A DNA stretch of 64,000 bases from NCBI RefSeq assembly GCF_025566965.1, contig NZ_JAOQJL010000006.1:73917-137916 (forward strand), in the 5' to 3' direction. Source of the stretch: Blautia_A ammoniilytica (GTDB taxonomy: Bacteria; Bacillota; Clostridia; Lachnospirales; Lachnospiraceae). The position numbers and the translations under genes were made by a program. Under the pieces are notes generated by a model. That model saw only the letters and a program-made list of their open reading frames with translations. It made no database searches and was not told the DNA's origin. This document shows, one piece after another, positions 1 to 6,377 of this stretch (the stretch's first letter is position 1; each line of letters opens with the position of its first letter).

Positions 1-160
1 TTTCATAAGACCTGCAGCCGTATTTTTCAGCAAGATCCTTTGCCCGCTGCTGATTCAGATCATAAAGGCCGGTCAGTTTTGCATTCGGATTATCCAGATA
101 TTCCGGAATATGACGAACCTGTGCAATCTTTCCACAGCCTATAATTCCGACTTTTACCAT
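1..160 (-). CDS. Gfo/Idh/MocA family oxidoreductase (N-terminal fragment, cut by window edge)
   Basis: Only the first 53 codons are present; the gene runs off the left edge. The start MVKVGIIGCGKIAQVRHIPEY is followed by a Rossmann nucleotide-binding motif (GIIGCGKIA) and the second-strand acidic turn (GLYDLNQQRA) of NAD(P)-dependent sugar dehydrogenases of the Gfo/Idh/MocA family. These enzymes oxidise or reduce sugars and inositols in the cytoplasm. The ATG at 160 is preceded by AAAGGAGG with good spacing, and a clear promoter lies upstream at 228-256. The substrate cannot be told from the fragment. Confidence 0.85.
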   Translation of the reverse strand, partial: MVKVGIIGCGKIAQVRHIPEYLDNPNAKLTGLYDLNQQRAKDLAEKYGCRSYE

Positions 161-227
161 CTCATTACCTCCTTTATGATTTCATATGTTTTTCATTTTT
201 TCAGTGTTTATTTCATTTTTCATCTAA

Positions 228-256
228 AACATATCATTTTTCAGAAATACGGTCAA
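228..256 (-). promoter_or_regulatory. Sigma-A promoter for the Gfo/Idh/MocA gene
   Basis: On the minus strand TTGACC (251-256) and TATGTT (228-233) are separated by 17 bp. The stretch 161-382 is AT-rich and non-coding. It carries several copies of the short motif TGAAAAATGA downstream of and around the -10 box, which could be regulator sites, but this is inference. Confidence 0.6.
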
Positions 257-382
257 CATTTTTGTGCTATACGTATGTTTTTTCTATGTTTTGCATCTTT
301 TCATTATATATTTTTGACATTTATCACTATATTTTCTTATCCATTTCTGAAATCTTTTCATTTTTTTCATTTCAGACAACGT

Positions 383-426
383 AAAAAAAGGGGATGTGGG
401 TTAATACAAAATTCCCACATCCTCTT
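383..426 (-). terminator. Intrinsic terminator after the CobW-like gene
   Basis: On the minus strand the arms AGGATGTGGG and CCCACATCC enclose a 13-nt loop and are followed by a run of T. It overlaps the last codons and stop region of the CobW-like gene that ends at 429. Confidence 0.85.
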
Positions 427-428
427 CT

Positions 429-1364
429 TTATTCTTGTTCCCAATATGACTGAATCTGTTCCCGTTTCATCCCTTCCCCGATCACAATGATCACTGCCTG
501 GCCAGCTGAAACCGGCTGCACTGTGATCTCTCCATGAGTGGCATTTACTTCCAGCCACCCGTCCCCTTCTTTTACAAAGCCTTTGATCCTGGAAACCTGA
601 CCACAGCCAGAATCATTTAATATTTTCTCTGCTGCCCCGGCAAGTCTTTCTCCCGGAATCTCCATATTCATAAAATAAAGAGTGTCAAATCCCTGTTTTT
701 CATTAAAATACTGCTTTTCATAGGCTTCTGTCCGGTAACCGCAACCAAGAAGCATATCAAAATCCCTGTCCGTCAAAGTATCCCAGTCTTTGCACAGCAC
801 TTCATCCTGGAATCTGCGGCTACATTTTACCTGTTCCAGCGCCCGGTTCAGGTGATTGATCGCCGCATCTGCCTGTTCTTCTGAATATTTCTGGCATTTA
901 CTTAAGACCACACATCCTGCCTCAGCTGCTTCTGATGCCAGCAGATATTCTCCCTGGCCATCCAGCTTTTCCGGAAGCCCAGCATCAACAATCGTGATCA
1001 CGTTGCCGATCTCATACCATTTATCCAACGGTTCCTCATACAATGCGTCAAAAAATTCATCCACGTCAAAGATCCCGGAGGGCTCGATCAGTACCCGGTC
1101 ATAACCGCACATCCCCATTGCGATCAGCTTTGTTTTGAATCGTCTTCTGTGAGTTTCCCGATCACAGCCACCTGCGATCATTTCCAATTCGCAGTGCTCC
1201 CCTTCCAGATCGTGCAGAAGCATCATATCCACATTCACTGCTCCGTGGTCATTCTCCAGTATTCCAATATTCATGCCTTTTTCAATCAGATACTCCGCAT
1301 ATTTTTTCATAAATGTGGTTTTCCCGGAGCCAAGAAAACCCGTGATCAGATCTACCTTTATCAT
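429..1364 (-). CDS. CobW/COG0523-family GTP-binding protein without CxCC motif
   Basis: A 311-residue P-loop GTPase of the CobW/G3E group. Seen: Walker A GFLGSGKTT at residues 9-17, the switch-like GILENDHG segment near 34-41, and the IEPSG Walker B-like motif near 93-97. Family members act as metal chaperones or metallocentre insertases and normally carry a CxCC metal site. Here the equivalent position (about 63-72) reads IAGGCDRETH, so the site is lost. The start at 1364 was chosen because AGGAGAATGACAGG precedes it; a longer frame to 1427 lacks a ribosome site. It stands alone with its own terminator. It is a paralogue of the genes at 44072 and 45038. Function is uncertain. Confidence 0.85.
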   Translation of the reverse strand: MIKVDLITGFLGSGKTTFMKKYAEYLIEKGMNIGILENDHGAVNVDMMLLHDLEGEHCELEMIAGGCDRETHRRRFKTKLIAMGMCGYDRVLIEPSGIFDVDEFFDALYEEPLDKWYEIGNVITIVDAGLPEKLDGQGEYLLASEAAEAGCVVLSKCQKYSEEQADAAINHLNRALEQVKCSRRFQDEVLCKDWDTLTDRDFDMLLGCGYRTEAYEKQYFNEKQGFDTLYFMNMEIPGERLAGAAEKILNDSGCGQVSRIKGFVKEGDGWLEVNATHGEITVQPVSAGQAVIIVIGEGMKREQIQSYWEQE

Positions 1365-1466
1365 CCTGTCATTCTCCTGTGCAGCACTTTTCTGATACAA
1401 ACTATTCACAAGTCTGCCTTTCTGCATTTATCCCATTTATCGTATTTCTGCTCGATGCCTTTGAGC

Positions 1467-2306
1467 TTATTGTTTTTTTAGTCTGTATACTTCCCCCACA
1501 CGTATTGCTTTCGCATCCGTGCCATGACCGATCATCCATGTTCTTGCTACCGGCAATAACTCCGAAATAAAAGGTTTCAAAAGAGGATACATCAGCTGTC
1601 CCTGGCTTTCCATACGTGTAAACGTGCCAAGCAGGATCCCTCTGACTTTTTCAAAAGCCCCCAGCTGCTGCAGCTGACTTAGATAGGTAAGCATCTGTCC
1701 TTCCTGTCCGCCCAATGCTTCCAGAAGCAGGATCTTGCCTTCCAGATCCGGAAAATAAGGTGTTCCTGCCAGTTTCAGAAAGCATCGAATATTGCCGCCT
1801 GCGACTATGCCTTCCATGGTCTCCCCCTGCAGAAATTCATAGGGAAACTGAAAGAGTGTATCTTCCTGTCCGCATAAAGCTGCCTGCAGTTCCTTCTGCT
1901 GGCGTTCCCCCTGATCATAAACCAGATTCCTCACCTGATAAAGAACTGAGGATCTGCCTGTCTTTGTATAGATTGCATTCAGTACCGCGGTAAGATCACT
2001 GTATCCCCAGAAACACTTATCGCTTTCCTGAATCTGTGCATAATCCAGATACGGAAGGATTCCATTGGCCAGATCTCCGCCTGAAACATCAAAAATCTGA
2101 CGGATTTCTTCATCCCTGTAAAATTCCATAAGTGCATCTGCCCGTTGCCTGGCAGTCCCGCTCCACACATGCTCCTGTGCATAAAGATATGGGGAATATA
2201 CCGGTTCCAGGCCCATACCTTTCAGTACCAACTCCAGTGCTTGAAGATCTTTCTGGCTGCTCTTTTGCAAACCATTCGAGCAGCACACAATTCCTGCTTT
2301 TTCCAT
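1467..2306 (-). CDS. LD-carboxypeptidase (peptidase family S66, LdcA/MccF-like)
   Basis: A 279-residue S66 peptidase. The family cleaves the L-Lys/DAP-D-Ala bond in peptidoglycan tetrapeptides or detoxifies microcin-type compounds. The N-terminal part contains the FDVSGGDLANGILPYLDY stretch, and the nucleophile serine sits in WGYSDLT. The C-terminal half holds EALGG and a late GHGTDAKAI segment where the catalytic Glu/His are expected. No signal peptide, so it is cytoplasmic. The start is ATG 2306, or TTG 2312, which overlaps the TGA of the upstream DUF3877 gene. The two genes are almost certainly co-transcribed and translationally coupled. Confidence 0.85.
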   Translation of the reverse strand: MEKAGIVCCSNGLQKSSQKDLQALELVLKGMGLEPVYSPYLYAQEHVWSGTARQRADALMEFYRDEEIRQIFDVSGGDLANGILPYLDYAQIQESDKCFWGYSDLTAVLNAIYTKTGRSSVLYQVRNLVYDQGERQQKELQAALCGQEDTLFQFPYEFLQGETMEGIVAGGNIRCFLKLAGTPYFPDLEGKILLLEALGGQEGQMLTYLSQLQQLGAFEKVRGILLGTFTRMESQGQLMYPLLKPFISELLPVARTWMIGHGTDAKAIRVGEVYRLKKQ

Positions 2307-2308
2307 GA

Positions 2309-2848
2309 TCAAAACCCAAATTCCTGATAGTCTTCCGGAAGGAATCTGTGATAAATAAAATGGCAGCCTTCATCCTTAAAACAGTAATAATATGGGTCAT
2401 CCTCTTTATCCAGAAAACGGATCAGATAATCAAATTCATCACTATCCATCTTTGTGAACTCTACCTTCGCCCAGTATTTATCAAAAAGCTCCCGAATCCG
2501 TTCAATAGTACAGTCATGATCCGGGATCAGCTGGATCAGTGCCTTAATAAATTCATCCGGCTGGGTGTGCTCATGTACATACACGCTTCCTTCCTCCGGT
2601 ATATGGAAACAGAATCTGTCATTTTTATGAGACACCGCCACCTCACCTAACTTCCCCTTTATGGACTCCGGCATTTCTTTCAACCGACCTGCCATCTCCT
2701 CTTCGCTGTCCTGTGTACTGAAAAAATGATTCAATGAAGACAGCGGGTAATACAGCTGTATTTTTTCTTTCTGGTAGCCCAGCTTTGCCTGCTCTTCCTT
2801 GATCACATCGATTAAGCTACGTTCCAGCTTCTGAAATCCCTGATCCAT
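2309..2848 (-). CDS. DUF3877 family protein
   Basis: A 179-residue soluble protein beginning MDQGFQKLERSLIDVIKEEQ and containing LGYQKEKIQLYYPLSSLNHFF, which I recognise as the Lachnospiraceae family DUF3877. No transmembrane segment and no catalytic motif is apparent; the protein is acidic and ends DYQEFGF. The start at 2848 has AGAGGAGAATCAAG in front. It is the first gene of a two-gene unit with the LD-carboxypeptidase and lies just downstream of the small-RNA promoter at 3006-3034. Read-through of that RNA's terminator would transcribe it. Function unknown. Confidence 0.75.
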   Translation of the reverse strand: MDQGFQKLERSLIDVIKEEQAKLGYQKEKIQLYYPLSSLNHFFSTQDSEEEMAGRLKEMPESIKGKLGEVAVSHKNDRFCFHIPEEGSVYVHEHTQPDEFIKALIQLIPDHDCTIERIRELFDKYWAKVEFTKMDSDEFDYLIRFLDKEDDPYYYCFKDEGCHFIYHRFLPEDYQEFGF

Positions 2849-2907
2849 CTTGATTCTCCTCTCGTATAAAGCCACTTATGTTGCATTGGCAGTATGATTC
2901 CAAGCCA

Positions 2908-3000
2908 CAAAAATAACCGCCCTGTCCTAAGAAAACTTGGCGGTCATTTTTGATCACTTTTAAGCTTAGGGCTAACCGTCAATCGGTAGCACCCTTTCTA
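2908..3000 (-). ncRNA. Putative small RNA resembling a type I antitoxin (TxpA/Fst-type cassette), toxin missing
   Basis: A strong promoter (3006-3034) is followed by a ~90-nt non-coding stretch that contains GGTGCTACCGATTGACGGTT and GGTTAGCCC. It ends in an intrinsic terminator (2909-2950; arms ACCGCC and GGCGGT, then ATTTTT). From family knowledge, this wording and layout resemble the antisense RNA and shared terminator next to tiny holin-like toxin genes in Firmicutes. The plus strand opposite (2878-2916) holds only a 12-codon frame, MLHWQYDSKPQK, with no hydrophobic segment, so no toxin is encoded. A solitary remnant or an independent small RNA are both possible. Confidence 0.5.
2909..2950 (-). 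terminator. Terminator of the putative small RNA
   Basis: Minus-strand arms TGACCGCC and GGGCGGTTA surround a loop of about 18 nt and are followed by TTTTT. It lies between the small-RNA promoter and the DUF3877 start. Confidence 0.7.
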
Positions 3001-3005
3001 TAATC

Positions 3006-3034
3006 AGAATATCATCTAACCGCAACTATGTCAA
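3006..3034 (-). promoter_or_regulatory. Strong sigma-A promoter for the small RNA
   Basis: TTGACA (3029-3034) and TATTCT (3006-3011) are 17 bp apart on the minus strand. A second TTGACA sits 17 bp further upstream. Transcription would start near 3000. Confidence 0.75.
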
Positions 3035-3156
3035 ACATCTATTCCATTGTCAAGTTACCACATTTTCAATTTCGTCGTCAACCATTTTAATTTAGTCATT
3101 TGCTTTTCATTTGACTAAATTGAAATTACAAATGACATAATTGAATTTTCTTCACT

Positions 3157-3430
3157 TTATTTCACCGGACGGAAACCTCGTCCATCTTTCCATTCAAGAA
3201 TGCCTCGGCATTCTTGCTGCGAGGTGCGCGTCATGCAATTGCATGACATACTTCTCCTGCACACCTCTGCAATCCTGCCGGAGGCTATATCAGCTGTGGG
3301 ATTGACTCCCACCACTGATACCAGCTTGTTGCTCACCACCTATAGAGGTGGGATTCATCTCTCAGCTGATATAGCAAAAGTGCCATGCAGGTCGCCAACT
3401 TACCTGCATGACACTCGTCCTTTTAAAAAA
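3157..3430 (-). ncRNA. Highly structured non-coding element, HEARO/omega-RNA-like, without an associated nuclease gene
   Basis: Read on the minus strand, this stretch contains consecutive strong helices. One is an ACCTGCATG hairpin (3380-3414). A 12-bp perfect helix CTATATCAGCTG/CAGCTGATATAG (3285-3296 with 3363-3374) encloses two hairpins (about 3336-3351 and 3297-3313). Next come the palindrome GTCATGCAATTGCATGAC (3230-3247) inside a GAGGTG/CACCTC helix, a 10-bp hairpin CAAGAATGCC/GGCATTCTTG (3195-3216), and a GGACG/CGTCC hairpin (about 3169-3184). The segment CAGTGGTGGGAGTC (3304-3317) resembles, from memory, the conserved GTGGTGnnAGTC of HEARO/IscB omega-RNAs. A promoter at 3436-3465 would start the RNA about 15 nt before the first hairpin. 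The short frame inside it (3157-3339) looks non-coding. Identity is inference. Confidence 0.45.
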
Positions 3431-3435
3431 TTAAA

Positions 3436-3465
3436 ACTATATTTGAGACTTTTTATTTGAGACAA
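3436..3465 (-). promoter_or_regulatory. Candidate promoter for the structured RNA
   Basis: TTGTCT (3460-3465) and TATAGT (3436-3441) with an 18-bp spacer on the minus strand. The predicted start near 3429 leaves a short leader of about 15 nt before the first hairpin. The AT-rich stretch 3470-3525 shows nothing else. Confidence 0.4.
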
Positions 3466-3525
3466 AACTTATAACTTTTTATTTTTATGATTTTATCCTT
3501 TTATGCATAATTAAATCCGGGATAT

Positions 3526-3618
3526 TTATTTCTTAGTGCTGCGGCTCTCGTACCAGGCCAGCCAGCCTCCTACGCCGATTGCCGCCACGATCATGATCCC
3601 TACAAAAACATCTACCAT
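3526..3618 (-). CDS. Small 30-residue single-pass membrane protein
   Basis: A 31-codon frame with a strong ribosome site (GGAGG, 9 nt before ATG 3618). The protein has one hydrophobic segment (residues 3-23, ending in Gly-rich GVGGW) and a basic tail RSTKK, as in a one-pass inner-membrane peptide with a cytoplasmic C terminus. It lies 66 bp downstream of another small membrane protein and could be its partner. I do not recognise a family. The ribosome site and clean hydrophobic/basic design argue that it is real. Confidence 0.55.
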   Translation of the reverse strand: MVDVFVGIMIVAAIGVGGWLAWYESRSTKK

Positions 3619-3684
3619 GGACGTATTCCTCCGTTCTTACTATGAAATAGGTGATGTACCAGTTGATGGCATGTTTTCGGGGAA

Positions 3685-4137
3685 TCAGCCTTTGCTCCCA
3701 TCCTGATGCTGTATGTATTGGATGATCACGCTACGCCTGTCTGTGCAGTAACTGCGTTCCATCCTGCGAGCTTTGGAGCAATAACTAATATACACGGCTG
3801 TTAATACTGCCAGAAGCGCCGCTGCTATCAGACGAATGCTGTAACGCACACCCTGACGTACTGCTGACCCTATACGCATCATGTTCATCAAACGTACAGG
3901 AGCGCCTTCTTCAGTATAATACTCTTCTGGTGCTGTCTTTACCGGGGAAACAATTGTGCTGGACGGAGGATTGCCAGCCATGGATCGAGGACTCTTCTCA
4001 TGCAGCCGTCTGATCTGAAAATTCGCATAAGAAAGTGCGGAATCTGTCTCATGTTTCTGAATACACATCCCTGATAATAATACGATCATGATCATGCAGA
4101 TGCAGATAAAATGTCTTACGATCCTGTTTCTTTCCAT
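3685..4137 (-). CDS. Unknown 150-residue membrane/exported protein
   Basis: The N terminus has a hydrophobic segment (about residues 8-26, ICICMIMIVLLSGMCI), followed by a Ser/Pro-rich extracytoplasmic stretch and a second hydrophobic helix (about 103-120, IRLIAAALLAVLTAVYISYC) with a basic tail. No family recognised. Its ATG follows directly on the T-tract of the terminator of the nucleoside transporter operon. The only ribosome site, AGAGGTG, is inside the terminator's right arm, so translation may be poor or gated. A 30-residue membrane peptide follows at 3526. A two-pass envelope protein of unknown role is the most that can be said. Confidence 0.55.
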   Translation of the reverse strand: MERNRIVRHFICICMIMIVLLSGMCIQKHETDSALSYANFQIRRLHEKSPRSMAGNPPSSTIVSPVKTAPEEYYTEEGAPVRLMNMMRIGSAVRQGVRYSIRLIAAALLAVLTAVYISYCSKARRMERSYCTDRRSVIIQYIQHQDGSKG

Positions 4138-4171
4138 AAAAAAACACCTCTGGCATCATAATACCAGAGGT
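4138..4171 (-). terminator. Terminator of the nucleoside transporter operon
   Basis: Minus-strand arms ACCTCTGG (4164-4171) and CCAGAGGT (4146-4153) enclose a 10-nt loop and are followed by GTTTTTTT. The T-tract abuts the ATG of the next gene at 4137. Confidence 0.85.
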
Positions 4172-4189
4172 ATTCTGTTTTGTAAAGCA

Positions 4190-4273
4190 AGGAAACTTAG
4201 CGTTTGCCTGTAAAGCTTATCTATAAAACTTAGCGTCTGCCTGTAAATCTTATCTGTAAATCTTATATAAAAC
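4190..4273 (-). repeat. Imperfect tandem copies of the nupQ gene end
   Basis: The plus-strand wording AACTTAGCGTTTGCCTGTAAA recurs near 4193, 4228 and 4268, with TCTTATCTGTAAA-type fillers. The last copy covers the final codons and stop of nupQ. It looks like slippage-generated duplication of the 3' end, leaving extra stop-containing copies downstream. Confidence 0.5.
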
Positions 4274-5233
4274 TTAACGTTTACCTTTATCGTAGATCTC
4301 TCCAAGTGCCCGCGGAGCCTGATTATGCTTGGAAAACAGCATAAGCAGCAGCAAGGTTGCTACATAAGGAAGGATCATGATCAAATCTGAATAACTGCTG
4401 GGCAGTCCCAGGTTCTGCACGATCTGATATCCCCCAGACTTGGCAAAGCCAAACAAAAGGCAGGCTCCCAAAGTGGGAAGAATCTTCCAGTTACCGAAGA
4501 TCAGCCCTGCAATGGCCAGATATCCATATCCTACATAAATGCTGGAAGAGAATTTAGCAGAAATGGAATAAGCAAAGGAAATACCCGCCAGCCCGGACAA
4601 TGCCCCGGACATCATAACTGCTTTTACCCGCACTTTTGCCACATCAATACCAGCCGCATCCACAGCATGAGGGTTATCCCCACAGGCACGTACATGCAGG
4701 CCAAACCGGGTCTTATACAGCAGGTACCATGCCACAAAGGCAAGCACAAGGATCACAACCTCAAAGGGATAAATATTGGTAAAAACCGCTCCCAGAACCG
4801 GAATCTTTGAAAGCCCCGGAACCGTCCATCTGGCAGAAACACCCAGATCGAATTTGTCCGAAGGTGTCCCAAATACAGATCGGTTGATCACCTTTGTAAG
4901 GAATGCAGTAAGCGCCATGGCCAGAATGTTGATCACAACACCGCTGATCACCTGGTTCGCCTTGAAACGTACACAAAGCAAGGCATGAAGCAAAGAAAAA
5001 ATCATACCGCCGATCATAGCAAACAAAAGTGCCACATAATAAACAGCAGAAGAATCCACACTGGTAAACTGCATCAGCATATATGCCACCAGCGCACCTG
5101 TAAAAGCCCCAAAACCTTGCAGCCCCTCCAGTGCCAGGTTGGTCACACCGCTTCTCTCACTGTAAATACCGCCGATCGCCATAATAAAAAGGGGAAGTGC
5201 AAAAGAAAGGCCATCTATAATTACATTATTCAT
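4274..5233 (-). CDS. nupQ: Nucleoside ABC transporter, permease subunit (NupQ-like)
   Basis: A 319-residue multi-pass membrane protein (about 8-9 helices) of the BPD_transp_2 type. It begins MNNVIIDGLSFALPLFIMA and has the conserved YSERSGVTNLALEGL and GLHVRACGDNPHAVDAAGI motifs of the purine-nucleoside/BMP system. With its partner at 5226 it forms the membrane channel that admits nucleosides. The ATG at 5233 overlaps the end of the upstream permease by 8 bp, and GGAGGGAATCTC is in front. The last gene of the bmpA-nupOPQ unit, it is followed by a terminator. Length matches Bacillus NupQ. Substrate (guanosine or other nucleosides) is inferred from the family. Confidence 0.88.
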   Translation of the reverse strand: MNNVIIDGLSFALPLFIMAIGGIYSERSGVTNLALEGLQGFGAFTGALVAYMLMQFTSVDSSAVYYVALLFAMIGGMIFSLLHALLCVRFKANQVISGVVINILAMALTAFLTKVINRSVFGTPSDKFDLGVSARWTVPGLSKIPVLGAVFTNIYPFEVVILVLAFVAWYLLYKTRFGLHVRACGDNPHAVDAAGIDVAKVRVKAVMMSGALSGLAGISFAYSISAKFSSSIYVGYGYLAIAGLIFGNWKILPTLGACLLFGFAKSGGYQIVQNLGLPSSYSDLIMILPYVATLLLLMLFSKHNQAPRALGEIYDKGKR

Positions 5234-6377
5234 GAGATTCCCTCCTTTCGTTCTTCTTGTCAAGGTTCTCTTTGGCTTTATCCACTCTGTACCGGATATA
5301 CATATCACAAGCTGCAAAAAGCAGGATCAGCCCAGTGATAACAGATGCGATCTCCGCATCTACCCCAAGAGAGGAACTCATATAGGTACTTCCTTTGCTG
5401 ATAATGTTGATCAGGAAGGAAGAACCCAGGATCCCAACTGGATTGGAATGTCCCAGGATCGCCACAGCAATGGCGTCAAAGCCTGTGCTTGACAATACCT
5501 TGGGCTGTATGGACGCATAATAGCCAAGGTAATAAGACGCTCCTGCAAGGCCTGCCAGAAGTCCGGAAATCATCATGGCAAGGATCATATTCTTGCCAAC
5601 CGGAATACCTGCATATCTGGAAGCCTTCTGATTGGATCCAACTGCCTTTAATTCATAACCTAGAACCGTTCTGTCAAAAATATATTTTACAATAACAACA
5701 ACGATCACCGCCAGAATAATTCCCAATGGAATGTCAAATTTCAGATCTCCGATCTTTGTACCAGAAAGCGTAAGCCTGGCTTCACTGCTCACGGTCTGGG
5801 ACTGACGGGAAATAGGATTTACGTATCTTGTGTTAATAAAGAAACCTACCACATACTCAATAATATAATTCAGCATAATAGAGGAAACAACTTCATTAAT
5901 GTTAAATCTATATTTGAGAAAACCAATCAGGCCTCCTACCAATGCACCCACAGCAGCTGCCACAAGGATCACCAGCGGCTTGGCGATCGGTGCGCTTAAT
6001 GTGCTGTATCCAACCGTGATCGTAGTGATAAAACCTGCTGCCAGCATCTGTCCGGATACGCCAATATTAAAAAGCCCGGTCTTCAAGGCAACTGCCACAG
6101 ACAATGATGCAAAGATCATAGGAGTCCAGCAGTCCATAAAGCTGAAAAAGTCTGTAAGCATACTCTTCCCGCCTGCATATTTGGCCTTAGGCAGGATCCC
6201 GGAGCCCTGAAGAAGGTTCACATATGCATCAAGAGGATTCTTTCCAAGCAAAAGCAGTACCACTGCCCCTACCAGAAGACTGATCAATATGGCAAATAAC
6301 GGAATCGTAAGAAACTGATATTTTTCATGTCCCAGAAATCTTACCAATAGATTTCCCTTTTTCTTCTTTTCCTGCAT
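5226..6377 (-). CDS. nupP: Nucleoside ABC transporter, permease subunit (NupP-like)
   Basis: A 383-residue membrane protein of the BPD_transp_2 family. A short basic cytoplasmic start (MQEKKKKGN) precedes a first helix, TIPLFAILISLLVGAVVLLL. The FKTGLFNIGVSGQM-like segment (LKTGLFNIGVSGQM near 100-113) and ELKAVGSNQKASRYAGI are typical of NupP/RbsC-type permeases. The C terminus is charged (KENLDKKNERRESHE). Its ATG overlaps the TGA of the ATPase gene by one base, so the two are translationally coupled. It works with NupQ, the twin ATPase NupO and the BmpA binding protein in nucleoside uptake. Confidence 0.88.
   Translation of the reverse strand: MQEKKKKGNLLVRFLGHEKYQFLTIPLFAILISLLVGAVVLLLLGKNPLDAYVNLLQGSGILPKAKYAGGKSMLTDFFSFMDCWTPMIFASLSVAVALKTGLFNIGVSGQMLAAGFITTITVGYSTLSAPIAKPLVILVAAAVGALVGGLIGFLKYRFNINEVVSSIMLNYIIEYVVGFFINTRYVNPISRQSQTVSSEARLTLSGTKIGDLKFDIPLGIILAVIVVVIVKYIFDRTVLGYELKAVGSNQKASRYAGIPVGKNMILAMMISGLLAGLAGASYYLGYYASIQPKVLSSTGFDAIAVAILGHSNPVGILGSSFLINIISKGSTYMSSSLGVDAEIASVITGLILLFAACDMYIRYRVDKAKENLDKKNERRESHE

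Noticed and set aside
3157..3339. 60-codon frame on the minus strand inside the structured element
   Set aside because: It has no ribosome site or family resemblance, and it runs through the palindromes; base pairing explains the sequence better than coding.
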